Assembly (NCBI RefSeq): GCF_038433465.1
Contig: NZ_JAESVF010000003.1
Location: 203,860 to 267,859, forward strand
Reading direction: 5' to 3'
From: Galbibacter sp038433465
GTDB taxonomy: Bacteria; Bacteroidota; Bacteroidia; Flavobacteriales; Flavobacteriaceae
DNA length: 64,000 bases
Shown here: positions 43,550 through 52,701 of the stretch, one piece after another
Position numbering within the stretch: position 1 is the stretch's first letter
Layout of the letters: each line of letters opens with the position of its first letter
Notes under the pieces: generated by a model
Told to the model about the DNA's origin: nothing
Databases searched by the model: none
The model's input: only the letters and a program-made list of their open reading frames with translations
Made by a program: the position numbers and the translations under genes

Positions 43550-44497
43550 ATGAAATTTTACACATTACAAAACAAACAAAAGCTTCCAGCCATCGGTTTA
43601 GGAACTTGGAAATCTGACACCGGAAAAGTTGGAGAAGCAGTTTTAGAAGCCATCAAAGCTGGTTATAGACATATTGATTGTGCTTCGGTTTACGGCAATG
43701 AAGCTGAAATTGGCACGGCTCTACAAACAGCCTTTAAGGAAGGCTTGGTAAAAAGAGAAGACTTGTGGATTACGTCAAAACTTTGGAACAATGCGCACGA
43801 AAGTGATAAAGTAATACCAGCACTAAAACAAACTTTAAAAGATTTACAACTCGATTATCTCGACTTATACCTCATCCACTGGCCTGTTGCTTTTAAAGCT
43901 GATGTTGGATTTGCGAGCAAAGCCGAAGAGTTTCTAACTCCGGAAGAAGCCCCGATTATCGAAACTTGGAAAAAAATGGAGGAAGCCTACAACAACGGAT
44001 TGGTAAAAAGTATTGGAGTTTCAAACTTCAGTATGAAAAAACTAAAAGATCTCTTGGTAGATGCTACACACGCTCCGCAAGTTAATCAAGTTGAGTTACA
44101 CCCGCTCTTACATCAAGAAGAATTATTGGAGTTTTGCAGTAACAATTCAATTATTTTAACTGGGTATTCTCCGTTAGGCTCAAGCGATCGTTCGCAAGAA
44201 ATGAAAAAAGACAACGAACCTAATTTACTCGAAAACGAAGTAATTGTTTCCATCGCTAAAAAACATAATTGCTCTCCTGCACAAGTACTTTTGAGTTGGC
44301 ATTTAAGTAGAGGAACCGCTGTAATTCCGAAGTCGACTAACCCAAGAAGGATAAAAGAAAACTTAGAGAGTTATCAAATCTCGCTAACAGAAGAAGATTT
44401 ACAAAAAATAAAAACCTTAGACAAAGGTTATCGTTACGTAGATGCTAAGTTTTTTGAGGTGCCAAATGGTCCTTATAAAAATATTTACGACGAATAG
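43550..44497 (+). CDS. Aldo/keto reductase
   Basis: A 315-residue NADPH-dependent oxidoreductase of the AKR fold. The catalytic tetrad is visible: Asp and Tyr in HIDCASVYGNE, Lys in ITSKLWN, His in YLIHWPV. VIPKSTNPRRIKENL near the C terminus is the NADP-binding segment. The substrate is an aldehyde or ketosugar that cannot be named. It stands alone before repeat B3. Confidence 0.93.
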   Translation: MKFYTLQNKQKLPAIGLGTWKSDTGKVGEAVLEAIKAGYRHIDCASVYGNEAEIGTALQTAFKEGLVKREDLWITSKLWNNAHESDKVIPALKQTLKDLQLDYLDLYLIHWPVAFKADVGFASKAEEFLTPEEAPIIETWKKMEEAYNNGLVKSIGVSNFSMKKLKDLLVDATHAPQVNQVELHPLLHQEELLEFCSNNSIILTGYSPLGSSDRSQEMKKDNEPNLLENEVIVSIAKKHNCSPAQVLLSWHLSRGTAVIPKSTNPRRIKENLESYQISLTEEDLQKIKTLDKGYRYVDAKFFEVPNGPYKNIYDE

Positions 44498-44550
44498 AAA
44501 ACAATTTTAACGTGAGTTCGAAATATGAATGATGAATATGTAATAAAATT

Positions 44551-44725
44551 GACCTATTTAAAAAGTATTGAAAATCAAGGAAGCAGCGTGGGCTGATAGA
44601 TAAAAAGCTGTTTGAGCGTAGCGAGTTCTTTTTATCTGTGGAGGATGATTCCGTAGATTTTCTCGTACTTTTTAAATCTGTCTTGACTTTTTTGTTTCGT
44701 TTTTGTGTCAAGACAAAAATGAAAA
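44551..44725 (-). repeat. Family B structured intergenic repeat, copy B3 (reverse)
   Basis: Third copy, 175 bp, in reverse orientation. On its own strand the outer arms ATTTAAAAAGTA and TACTTTTTAAAT are perfectly complementary, as are GAAAATC and GATTTTC, besides the two conserved inner hairpins. So B3 folds into one nearly continuous hairpin. It lies in the 382-bp gap between the convergent aldo/keto reductase and NDH-2 genes. The remainder of that gap holds only the inverted repeat at 44808-44858. Confidence 0.9.
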
Positions 44726-44807
44726 TATTACTAAATAATTGAAAAGCAAATAGTTGACCCTTACTCGTATTGACATTTATATCGAACTGAGGTTATTTTA
44801 ATATTAT

Positions 44808-44858
44808 GGGACTATCTAAAAAGTTTAGTTTTTATCAAACTGAGCTTAATATAGTCCC
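44808..44858. repeat. Inverted repeat GGGACTAT...ATAGTCCC, terminator or transposon-end remnant
   Basis: GGGACTAT (44808-44815) and ATAGTCCC (44851-44858) are perfectly complementary, and AGTTT...AAACT pairs inside. The left arm continues CTAAAAAGTTTAG, a sequence that resembles insertion-sequence ends I recall from Bacteroidota. Equally it could simply terminate NDH-2 transcription, whose stop is 21 bases away. Confidence 0.5.
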
Positions 44859-44879
44859 TTAATATTTGTGTTTTAAATC

Positions 44880-46208
44880 CTATCCTGTAACATCTTCAGC
44901 AGTGTTTTTTGGACTGCTTACTAATGTGTTTTTATATTTTTTATACGGACGAATAATAAGTCGTGCTTCACGGTCAAAACGAATGTAATTATACACCCAA
45001 TTCGTAAAAACCACTACCCGATTTCTAAATCCGATTAAGAAAAATAAGTGTACAAACATCCACACAAACCAAGCAAACATCCCTTGAAATTTGTAGTTTG
45101 GCATATCGACAACGGCTTTGTTTCTCCCAACAGTGGCCATGGTTCCTTTGTCTTTGTATTGAAAAGGCACCATTTGATTTTTAGACTCTAAAAAGCTTAC
45201 TAAGTTTTCTCCTAAATGTTTTCCCTGCTGAATAGCAACTTGCGCTACCATAGGATGCCCCTGCGGATATTCTTCAGAAGTCATACATGCAACATCGCCT
45301 ATGGCAAAAATATTTTCGTAGCCTTCAACCTTATTAAACTCATTAACTTTAAATCGGTTACTAAAAGTGATACAATCTTTAGCATCAATTCCTTTTATCG
45401 TTTCGCCTTTTACACCCGCAGCCCAAATTAGCGTTGCAGTATTAAAAGTTAAATCGGTATTTGTTGTTACTAAGTCGCCATCGTAACTAGTTACTCGCGT
45501 ATTTTTCCAAACATGAACTCCTAAGTCTTCCAAATAATCTTCAGCTTTTTCAGAAGCTTTAGCACTCATCCCTTTTAAAATAGAATCGCCCGATTGCACA
45601 ATATTAATTTGTGCGCGTCGCGTATCTAAGTCGGGATAATCTTTAGGTAAAATTCCTTTTTTTATTTCTGCTAAAGCACCAGCCAATTCCACTCCTGTTG
45701 GCCCCGCCCCTACAATTACAAAATTCATCAACGCATCTTGTCGGTCAAGACTATCGGTAAGCAGTGCTTCTTCAAAGTTTTCAAGAATTAAACTTCTTAA
45801 ATTTAAAGCTTCAGGCACCGTTTTCATAATCATACTATTCGCCTCGATTTCTTTATTTCCGAAGAAATTAGTGCTCGAACCAGTTGCCAATACCAGATAA
45901 TCATATTTTAACGGACCAATATCTGTTTGAATTGTATTTGTTGCTGAATCTACAGCGTCAACATGCGCCAATCGAAAATAAAAATTAGGATATTTTGAAA
46001 GAATTTTCCGAATCGGATACGCAATAGAATCGGGTTCCAAACCACCTGTTGAAACTTGATATAGCAATGGTTGAAACGTGTGGTAATTATGTTTATCAAG
46101 TAAAACTACCTGCATTTCTTGCTTGGCGAGCTTTTTTGCCAAAGCAACGCCACCAAAACCTCCACCAATAATTACAACACGAGGAAAGCTAGTTTGTGGT
46201 ATGTTCAT
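44880..46208 (-). CDS. Type II NADH dehydrogenase (NDH-2)
   Basis: A single-subunit, non-proton-pumping NADH:quinone oxidoreductase. The 442 residues have FAD motif VVIIGGGFGGVALAKKL, HNYHTFQPLLYQV, NAD motif FVIVGAGPTGVELAGAL, and FAIGDVACM. The C-terminal region AWFVWMFVHLFFLIGFRNR forms a membrane-associated segment, as in flavobacterial NDH-2. The frame opens at a TTG two codons upstream, but the ATG at 46208 is better placed after the promoter. Confidence 0.92.
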   Translation of the reverse strand: MNIPQTSFPRVVIIGGGFGGVALAKKLAKQEMQVVLLDKHNYHTFQPLLYQVSTGGLEPDSIAYPIRKILSKYPNFYFRLAHVDAVDSATNTIQTDIGPLKYDYLVLATGSSTNFFGNKEIEANSMIMKTVPEALNLRSLILENFEEALLTDSLDRQDALMNFVIVGAGPTGVELAGALAEIKKGILPKDYPDLDTRRAQINIVQSGDSILKGMSAKASEKAEDYLEDLGVHVWKNTRVTSYDGDLVTTNTDLTFNTATLIWAAGVKGETIKGIDAKDCITFSNRFKVNEFNKVEGYENIFAIGDVACMTSEEYPQGHPMVAQVAIQQGKHLGENLVSFLESKNQMVPFQYKDKGTMATVGRNKAVVDMPNYKFQGMFAWFVWMFVHLFFLIGFRNRVVVFTNWVYNYIRFDREARLIIRPYKKYKNTLVSSPKNTAEDVTG

Positions 46209-46224
46209 ATACAATTGTTTACAT

Positions 46225-46232
46225 CAAATGTA
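46225..46232 (-). promoter_or_regulatory. -7 promoter element of NDH-2
   Basis: On the minus strand TACATTTG fits TAnnTTTG, 16 bases before the ATG at 46208. Confidence 0.55.
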
Positions 46233-46368
46233 AAGTTATTCTTTTAAAAAAACTTCCTAAACACCATACTTTCCGTATCAAAAAATAAATCTTTCTGCTA
46301 ATTATTTTATGCAACATGTAACAAACTACTATCTTTAGCTACTAATTAAACAACAGCTAACCATTTTT

Positions 46369-46863
46369 GTGACAAAAGAACTCGAACATAAATTTGTTAA
46401 TGAACTCGAAGAGAATCAAAACATCGTACATAAAATATGTAAGATTTATACTGATTGTCCCGATGCTCACAACGATTTATTTCAGGAGATTACCATTCAA
46501 TTATGGAAAGCATACCCCAAGTTTAGAGGCGATGCAAAATTTAGTACCTGGATGTATCGTATAGCGCTCAACACGGCCATTACACTGTATAGAAAATCGA
46601 AACGCGAAGTAAAAACACAAGATTACGATTCGGTTTTACACAAAGTGAAAGCTACTTCTTACGACGACACAGAAGAGCAACAATTAAAGTTGATGTACGA
46701 CGCTATAAAACAGTTAAACGATATTGAAAAAGCGCTTGTCTTTTTGTATTTAGAAGACAAAAATTACAAAGAAATATCGGACACTATGGGAATTTCTGAA
46801 GTAAACGCCCGTGTAAAAATGAACAGAATTAAAACCAAACTTAAAACTATACTTAATCCATAA
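46369..46863 (+). CDS. RNA polymerase sigma factor, ECF type
   Basis: A 164-residue sigma-70 family protein with GTG start. Region 2 reads HNDLFQEITIQLWKAYPKF and FSTWMYRIALNTAI. Region 4 reads LYLEDKNYKEISDTMGISEVNARVKMNR. Its stop overlaps the start of the next gene by one base (TAATG), so it is coupled to a membrane protein that may control it. Confidence 0.92.
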   Translation: MTKELEHKFVNELEENQNIVHKICKIYTDCPDAHNDLFQEITIQLWKAYPKFRGDAKFSTWMYRIALNTAITLYRKSKREVKTQDYDSVLHKVKATSYDDTEEQQLKLMYDAIKQLNDIEKALVFLYLEDKNYKEISDTMGISEVNARVKMNRIKTKLKTILNP

Positions 46864-47480
46864 TGGACGAATTAGAATTATTAAAAAAAGATTGGCAAAA
46901 AAAGGAAAATGAATTTCCTAAGGTTTCGCATGAAGCCATCTATGCTATGCTGTTAAAGAAGTCTTCTTCTTCGATTAAGTGGATTTTTTATATTAGCATG
47001 CTCGAGCTTGCCTTTGGAATTATCTTAACGCTATTATACCATCCTTCATTCGAAAAAGAGTTTAATCTGCCGAAATGGCTTGATTATCTTCCATATTTTT
47101 CAATGCTTATTATTGTATATTTTATCATTCAGTTTTATAATAACTACAAGCGAGTTACCACAACCTCATCTATTAAAGGATTGTTAGAAAGCATATTTAA
47201 AGCTCGTAAATCGGTTAGACAATATGTTGTTATCAATCTTGTTTTTGGAGGTCTTTTAATGATTTTTGTTGCGTTGTTTGTAACGATAAGTCAATTTGGA
47301 GGTTGGGATAAATTTATTGCTGAAATCACTTTTAAACAGCTAGCAGTAATGAGCGCGCTTATTATTATACTCACTGCTGTTATGATTGGTTTTTTCCTAG
47401 GTATTTATTACCTCCTCTACGGAATACTTACAAAACGATTAAAAAGAAATTACAACGAACTTAAGAAAATGGAGGTTTAA
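46863..47480 (+). CDS. Four-helix membrane protein coupled to the sigma factor
   Basis: A 205-residue protein: a soluble N terminus of about 40 residues (LLKKDWQKKENEFPKVS) precedes four predicted membrane helices (about 40-58, 75-92, 127-150, 165-190). The tail is basic. The one-base overlap with the sigma gene and the cytoplasmic head suggest an anti-sigma role, but no known anti-sigma motif is present. It differs in topology from the single-span partner of the sigma factor at 26325. Confidence 0.72.
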   Translation: MDELELLKKDWQKKENEFPKVSHEAIYAMLLKKSSSSIKWIFYISMLELAFGIILTLLYHPSFEKEFNLPKWLDYLPYFSMLIIVYFIIQFYNNYKRVTTTSSIKGLLESIFKARKSVRQYVVINLVFGGLLMIFVALFVTISQFGGWDKFIAEITFKQLAVMSALIIILTAVMIGFFLGIYYLLYGILTKRLKRNYNELKKMEV

Positions 47481-47506
47481 ATACTTCTTCTTATTTCTTC
47501 ATAAAA

Positions 47507-47549
47507 ACAAAAAACGCTGCAAAGTAATTTACCTTGCAGCGTTTTTTGT
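47507..47549. terminator. Bidirectional terminator between the sigma operon and the S9 peptidase
   Basis: A 16-bp perfect inverted repeat (core AAAACGCTGCAA / TTGCAGCGTTTT) with an 11-base loop between convergent genes. Confidence 0.9.
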
Positions 47550-47568
47550 AAAAATACTAAACGATAAC

Positions 47569-50364
47569 CTAATACCCTTTATTAAATTCTTTTTCTTTAG
47601 CTGGGCGTCCTTTCGTCATCCAATCTGGTGCTTTTTCTCCTTTTAAATAATGATCAAAAAACTGCATCATTCTAATCGATAAGTCTTTTCTATTTCCCCA
47701 ACTATCTCCTTTCAAATTGTGAGGTTCATTATTGTATGAAAGCATCCAAACAGGCTTGTCTAATCTTCGTAAAGCAACAAAAAATTCAATTCCTTGGTAC
47801 CATGGCACTGCACCATCTTTATCATTATGCATCATCAATAAAGGCGTTGTAATATTTGGTGCTTTGAAAAGTGGCGAATTCTCAACATACAAATCAAATT
47901 CATCCCAAAGCGTTCCTCCAATTCTACTTTGCGTATGCTCGTACTGAAACATTCTACTCATTCCTGTACTCCAACGGATTCCTCCATAAGCACTTGTCAT
48001 ATTACTTACTGGAGCTCCTGCCATTGCCGCAGCAAACTTATCGGTTTTTGTAATGATATAAGCGGTTTGGTATCCTCCCCAACTTTGTCCTTGCAATGCC
48101 AAATGGTCGCTATCGATAAAGCTGTATTTTGCTTCCATAGCCTCAATTCCACTTACAATACAGTTGTAAGCACTTTCTCCTGGATGTCCTTCTTTGTAAA
48201 CAATGTCTGGAATAAAAATTATATAATTGTTACTTGGGTAAAACACCTTGTTTATTGTAGATCTACTTGGTGTAGGATCATAAAAGCGGTGGTAGCTATC
48301 CGAAAGTCTTTCATAAAAATACGATACTAACGGATACTTTTTCGATGGATCTAAATCTTCCGGAACATATAAAAGTCCTTGTAACTTTACACCATCGTAG
48401 TTAGTCCAACTTTCTAAACTTACTTTCCCCCATTTGTATTTCCCTAATTGTTGCTGACCATCGGTAACTTTAACTGGATTTTTAAATGAAGTTGTTGTTT
48501 TCCATAAATCTGGATATTGCGTATAAGTCTCCTTACTATACACTAAAACATCTGCATTTTTTGCTTTTAAAGGAGTTCCAAAACTAAAATCGTCAAACAC
48601 AATGTTTGATGGAGCTCTCTCGTTTAACAGATTTGCATATGCATAACCCGCCTTTTTGGTTTCCTCATTAAATACAGATACCAGTGCTTTTTTAGGTGAA
48701 ATAAATTCTTCATCTCTATCCAACTGAAGATATCTGTATTCAGTTTTTGAAGTCCTTCCATTGGTAGTAACATTTTTAGGATTTGACGCTCCTGATGGAT
48801 CTATTTTCCAAATATCATATCGGTCGTAAATAAAAACAGCTTCGTCTTTTTCAGTCCATCCTGCAACTCCATACGGACGTGGGTCTGTAGGTGAATCGTT
48901 CAACTCGTCGTAAAACGGCACTTCAAGTTGTGCTGTTAACGCTTGATGTTTTTGAGTAGAAAGATTGATACTGTAGTAGATGCTGTCGTTTCTGTTGTAA
49001 TACACTGCGTATTTTTGCGACGGACCAATCCAAATACGATTTTGACCTTCTACAAGCTTCGTTTTTTGTCCGGTTTCAGTATCAATTAAATAATAATCGT
49101 TTATAAAAAGTGCCGACCAAGAAGATGCTTTTCTATACGCTTCATCGGTATTTCCAATGGCATATTTTAAATTTCCGTCATCATACAAATGAACATCTGG
49201 CACCAAAGTATCTTCCAATTGCAAGGCTTTTTTTCCTTCAAAATCGTACACCGCCAAGTACGTTTTTCTTTGGTCTTTTTTAGCATTTAGCTTTTGCATT
49301 GGCTGTAATTCGGTATCGGTCCACGACCAAACGTCCAAACCTTCTCGCTCAACGCCCAATAAAGTATCTTTTACATGCTCTACTTTTGCTTTTGCTGTTC
49401 CAAAAAATAAGCGTTTGCTATCGTCTGAAAAATAAACCTTTTGATAATCTGACGGTTGCCATCCGTTTGGCAACTTCGCTATCGAGCTTTCATTAATCTG
49501 AGAAATAGCATTCGTTGCGCCAACATAAAGCTGATAATTTTTAACATCGGTAGTGTCCTTAGAAAGTAAAAAACCTAAACGACTCCCGCTTTTATCCAAA
49601 GCCGTTTGTTTGATAATTCCTTCTGAAGTAAAAATAGTGTCCGTTTCTTTTGTGTTTCCATCGAACTTTACCAAGGTACTTTTAGTCCCTAATGAATCTT
49701 TTTCTTCTTGACTAAAAACCAAAATATTTTCTGACTTTGACCAAGTGTAGGCTTCTACATTTTTAAAAGCGATACTGTCTTTCGTAAGCGGATTAAAAGC
49801 TACCAAAACGGTATCATTTTTAGCTTTTTTCTTTTTAGTTGGTTTTGCTTCAGCTTCATCTGTAATTGTATCATTTTCTTCTACATCAACAGGTTTAGCT
49901 CCCTTTACAATAGTTTTATACGCCAGCCAATTTCCACCTTCTTCAGGTAATTGAAATCCGCTATTATCGGCGTATTTAAAGGTTTGATTCGTTTTAAAAA
50001 CAAAAATCCCCAACGTATCTTTTACGCGTTTGCTTTTCTTTGTTTTTTCGGTTTCTTCTTTTCTTCGAATGTCAATTGGAGCTTTAATTTTAAAAGCTAC
50101 AAAATTACTATTCCCGCTGATGGAAGCATCGTATCCACGCGCAATAGAATCGGTTTTTCCAGTAGTTAAATTCGTAATTACCAACGTACCATCGCCCATG
50201 CCTGGGTTGTATTCGTACACCAGATACTGTCCGTTTTCCGATAATTGTTTGTGCTGAATTTGTTTCCAAGTATCAAAATCGGATACCGAAATTGATTTTT
50301 TTTGTGCTGTGAGGGAAACTGTGAAAAGAATAAATAATAGTAGGAATGGGTTTGTTTGTCTCAT
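47569..50364 (-). CDS. Secreted S9 family prolyl oligopeptidase-like peptidase
   Basis: A 931-residue exported serine peptidase with signal peptide (MRQTNPFLLLFILFTVSLTA). The long beta-propeller region (about 30-640) is followed by an alpha/beta-hydrolase catalytic domain (about 660-915). The nucleophile lies in GQSWGGYQTAYI, the acid in HNDKDGAVP and the histidine in NNEPHNL. It probably degrades peptides in the periplasm. A charged, low-complexity insert with KPTKKKKAKND (about residue 170) interrupts the propeller. Confidence 0.92.
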   Translation of the reverse strand: MRQTNPFLLLFILFTVSLTAQKKSISVSDFDTWKQIQHKQLSENGQYLVYEYNPGMGDGTLVITNLTTGKTDSIARGYDASISGNSNFVAFKIKAPIDIRRKEETEKTKKSKRVKDTLGIFVFKTNQTFKYADNSGFQLPEEGGNWLAYKTIVKGAKPVDVEENDTITDEAEAKPTKKKKAKNDTVLVAFNPLTKDSIAFKNVEAYTWSKSENILVFSQEEKDSLGTKSTLVKFDGNTKETDTIFTSEGIIKQTALDKSGSRLGFLLSKDTTDVKNYQLYVGATNAISQINESSIAKLPNGWQPSDYQKVYFSDDSKRLFFGTAKAKVEHVKDTLLGVEREGLDVWSWTDTELQPMQKLNAKKDQRKTYLAVYDFEGKKALQLEDTLVPDVHLYDDGNLKYAIGNTDEAYRKASSWSALFINDYYLIDTETGQKTKLVEGQNRIWIGPSQKYAVYYNRNDSIYYSINLSTQKHQALTAQLEVPFYDELNDSPTDPRPYGVAGWTEKDEAVFIYDRYDIWKIDPSGASNPKNVTTNGRTSKTEYRYLQLDRDEEFISPKKALVSVFNEETKKAGYAYANLLNERAPSNIVFDDFSFGTPLKAKNADVLVYSKETYTQYPDLWKTTTSFKNPVKVTDGQQQLGKYKWGKVSLESWTNYDGVKLQGLLYVPEDLDPSKKYPLVSYFYERLSDSYHRFYDPTPSRSTINKVFYPSNNYIIFIPDIVYKEGHPGESAYNCIVSGIEAMEAKYSFIDSDHLALQGQSWGGYQTAYIITKTDKFAAAMAGAPVSNMTSAYGGIRWSTGMSRMFQYEHTQSRIGGTLWDEFDLYVENSPLFKAPNITTPLLMMHNDKDGAVPWYQGIEFFVALRRLDKPVWMLSYNNEPHNLKGDSWGNRKDLSIRMMQFFDHYLKGEKAPDWMTKGRPAKEKEFNKGY

Positions 50365-50475
50365 TCAGTTTTCATTTAGGTTTTTGTGCAGTTTGAATTA
50401 AGCGTACAAGATACCTAAATATTACTTTATCTACCAAATTGATTTAAACTGAAAATAGACTGTAAATCCCTATTT

Positions 50476-51279
50476 TTAATACTCCCATTGGCGAGTTTTG
50501 TTAAGGTCTTCCATTTCGGCAATTGCTTCTTCTGGAATTACCTTTAAAAATGATGGATGCTGCTCGATTGCATATTCTATTTTTTCAACAATTTCATCAA
50601 TCGTTTCATTTTCATAATCGATTTCTAGAGGTTCTTTAATCACCATAGACTGTAAAATTCCTTTCTTCTTAATTCGAAGTCCTTTACGGTCAAACGAACG
50701 TCTAAAACCATCAATCACAACAGGAATTACAATAGGTTTGTATTGTTTAATAATATGAGCAGTTCCTTTACGGATGGGCTTCCAAGGTCGCGTAGTTCCC
50801 TGCGGAAAAGTAATTACCCAACCATCGTCTAGTGCTTTATTGATGTTTGAAATATCGCTAAACTTTACTTGTCGGTTTACATCTTTCCCTCCTGCTCGCC
50901 AAGTTCGTTCAATACTAATAGAACCCGCATACGCCAAAATTTTTGGAAGTAAACCAGATTTCATGGTCTCTTTGGCCGCCACATAATAAATATTAAGCTT
51001 TGGTTGCCATAAATACGTTACATCTTTAATAGAGTCTACTCGACCACTTAAACTCGCATTAAACACGTGAAACATAGCTACCACATCGGCAAAATAAGTT
51101 TGATGATTCGAAACAAAAAGTACACCGCTATCGGGTAAATTCTTTATAATTTCTGAACCTTCAATTTGTAGCTCATTAAAACCACGGTAACGCCTGTGCG
51201 TCATTAAACCCGCAATACGGATAAGCCACTTTTTTAAAAATAATATATGTCCGAAAGGATTTTTCTTAAATAATCCCAT
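50476..51279 (-). CDS. Lysophospholipid acyltransferase (PlsC family)
   Basis: A 267-residue membrane-associated acyltransferase, probably 1-acyl-sn-glycerol-3-phosphate acyltransferase or a relative. It has the catalytic motif NHQTYFAD (HX4D), the SIERTWR block, the FPQGTTRP substrate block and IPVVIDGF. The family usually reads FPEGTRS at the third block, and here Q replaces E. No strong N-terminal helix is seen. Confidence 0.88.
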   Translation of the reverse strand: MGLFKKNPFGHILFLKKWLIRIAGLMTHRRYRGFNELQIEGSEIIKNLPDSGVLFVSNHQTYFADVVAMFHVFNASLSGRVDSIKDVTYLWQPKLNIYYVAAKETMKSGLLPKILAYAGSISIERTWRAGGKDVNRQVKFSDISNINKALDDGWVITFPQGTTRPWKPIRKGTAHIIKQYKPIVIPVVIDGFRRSFDRKGLRIKKKGILQSMVIKEPLEIDYENETIDEIVEKIEYAIEQHPSFLKVIPEEAIAEMEDLNKTRQWEY

Positions 51280-51314
51280 TATAATTAACAGTTATTCTAG
51301 TATTAACAGAACTA

Positions 51315-51322
51315 CAAAAGTA
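51315..51322 (-). promoter_or_regulatory. -7 promoter element of the acyltransferase gene
   Basis: Minus strand TACTTTTG fits TAnnTTTG, about 35 bases before the ATG at 51279. Confidence 0.5.
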
Positions 51323-51335
51323 CAAAATCTAAACC

Positions 51336-51977
51336 TTAGATTAGCTTTTTAAACATTTCTTTAACCTCGCTCAGCATCATTGCAGTTGCGCCCCAAACGG
51401 TATAATTATTTAATTTAAAGGCTGGTACATCGATATTTTTTGCGTACGAAGTCGTTAAATTTTCTTGAAAAACAGCGGTTTCGCTTAAAAAATCATCCAA
51501 CGAAACTTCGATAAGCGCCTCTACTTCATCTTCTTGTAGGGTAAAAACTAAGTTCTCGGTAGCCACGCCAATAAAAGGTTGTACTATAAAATTACTTGGC
51601 GGAATGTACACTTCAGACATTTTCTTTACCAAGCTTATCTTTTTTGGTGAAACCCCAACTTCTTCCCAAGTTTCTCTGAGCGCAGTTTCTTCTATGTTTT
51701 TATCTGATAATTCTACTTTTCCTCCAGGGAAACCAACTTGGTTGGAGTGTACCCCTTTGTAGGTTTTACGCAAGATGAGTAACAACTTTGTTTGAAAATT
51801 TTCGTCTGGATAAAACAAGCAAACAACACCAGCTCTACGCGGATTTTTAGCTTCTAAATCAACTCCTTTCAACTTTTCAGCACGAATTAAAGGAGCCATT
51901 TTATAGTGAGATTCTTGCCCTGGTAAAGGCATATTTTTTATTTTTGGAACTAAATCGTAAAAATCGGCAAATTTCAT
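51336..51977 (-). CDS. CoA pyrophosphatase (NUDIX hydrolase)
   Basis: A 213-residue NUDIX hydrolase. The Nudix box is GGKVELSDKNIEETALRETW then EEVG (GX5EX7REUXEEXGU). The UPF0035-type upstream segment, VCLFYPDENFQTKLLLILR with YKGVHSNQVGFPGG, marks the NudL/CoA-diphosphatase group that hydrolyses CoA. The start is the ATG at 51977, whose codon lies base-to-base with the ATG of the divergent cyclophilin gene. The GTG two codons earlier is inside that gene. Confidence 0.9.
   Translation of the reverse strand: MKFADFYDLVPKIKNMPLPGQESHYKMAPLIRAEKLKGVDLEAKNPRRAGVVCLFYPDENFQTKLLLILRKTYKGVHSNQVGFPGGKVELSDKNIEETALRETWEEVGVSPKKISLVKKMSEVYIPPSNFIVQPFIGVATENLVFTLQEDEVEALIEVSLDDFLSETAVFQENLTTSYAKNIDVPAFKLNNYTVWGATAMMLSEVKEMFKKLI
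51939..51946 (+). promoter_or_regulatory. -7 promoter element of the cyclophilin lipoprotein, inside the NUDIX coding region
   Basis: TATTTTTG fits TAnnTTTG, 31 bases before the ATG at 51978. It lies within the first codons of the divergent NUDIX gene. Confidence 0.55.
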
Positions 51978-52694
51978 ATGCACAAATATACAGTTATAAT
52001 CCTATTGTTAATTTTATCAAGTTGCGGAGATTCAGCAAAAAAAACAACGACTCCTTCTGCTGAAAAAGTAAAAGACACTACTGTAATAGATGCAGCAAAA
52101 ATAAAACAAGCGCAGGCGAAAAAGGAAAAAGAAAAACCATTTGTTTTAACTGAAGAAAATGCCATCCCTTTTCTATTTGAATACCAAAAAGAAAACCTCG
52201 AACATGTAGTTAAAATTAATACTTCTATGGGGAGTTTTGTGGTCGATTTGTTTAACCAAACTCCGTACCATCGCGCAAACTTTATTTACCTTACCAAGAA
52301 AAATTATTTCGACAACACCTATTTTCATCGCGTAGTAAAAGATTTTATCATTCAAGGTGGTAACACCGACCTCATGGCGACTTCTTTAAAAAGAGACAGT
52401 ATTGGCTCGTATTTATTACCTCCAGACACAAAAAAAGGGATAAAACATGACCGCGGTATTATGTCTATGCCGAGTAGCGACAATGTTGACAATCCGCATA
52501 AATTAGCTTCTCCGTACGAGTTTTTTATTGTAGTTGCCAAAAATGGTGCGCATCATTTAGACGGAAAATTTACAGCATTCGGACGCGTAATTTCGGGGAT
52601 GGGTGTAGTTGATAAAATTAACCGCGTTCCTGCAGGAAGCGATGAGTGGCCTTTGCAAAACGTACTTATCAAATCGGTTGAAATTATTGAATAA
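51978..52694 (+). CDS. Cyclophilin-type peptidylprolyl isomerase lipoprotein
   Basis: A 238-residue lipoprotein (signal peptide ends LILSSC, Cys16) that catalyses cis-trans isomerisation of proline bonds in the envelope. A Lys/Ala-rich linker (about 17-55) leads to a cyclophilin domain (about 78-238): YFHRVVKDFIIQGG holds the catalytic Arg, and FFIVV and the KFTAFGRVISGM segments follow. The first residues of the gene also carry the promoter of the divergent NUDIX gene. Confidence 0.93.
   Translation: MHKYTVIILLLILSSCGDSAKKTTTPSAEKVKDTTVIDAAKIKQAQAKKEKEKPFVLTEENAIPFLFEYQKENLEHVVKINTSMGSFVVDLFNQTPYHRANFIYLTKKNYFDNTYFHRVVKDFIIQGGNTDLMATSLKRDSIGSYLLPPDTKKGIKHDRGIMSMPSSDNVDNPHKLASPYEFFIVVAKNGAHHLDGKFTAFGRVISGMGVVDKINRVPAGSDEWPLQNVLIKSVEIIE
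51983..51990 (-). promoter_or_regulatory. -7 promoter element of the NUDIX gene, inside the cyclophilin coding region
   Basis: Minus strand TATATTTG fits TAnnTTTG and is followed by 5 bases and ATG. It lies over codons 2-5 of the divergent gene. Confidence 0.6.
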
Positions 52695-52701
52695 AGAATT
52701 T

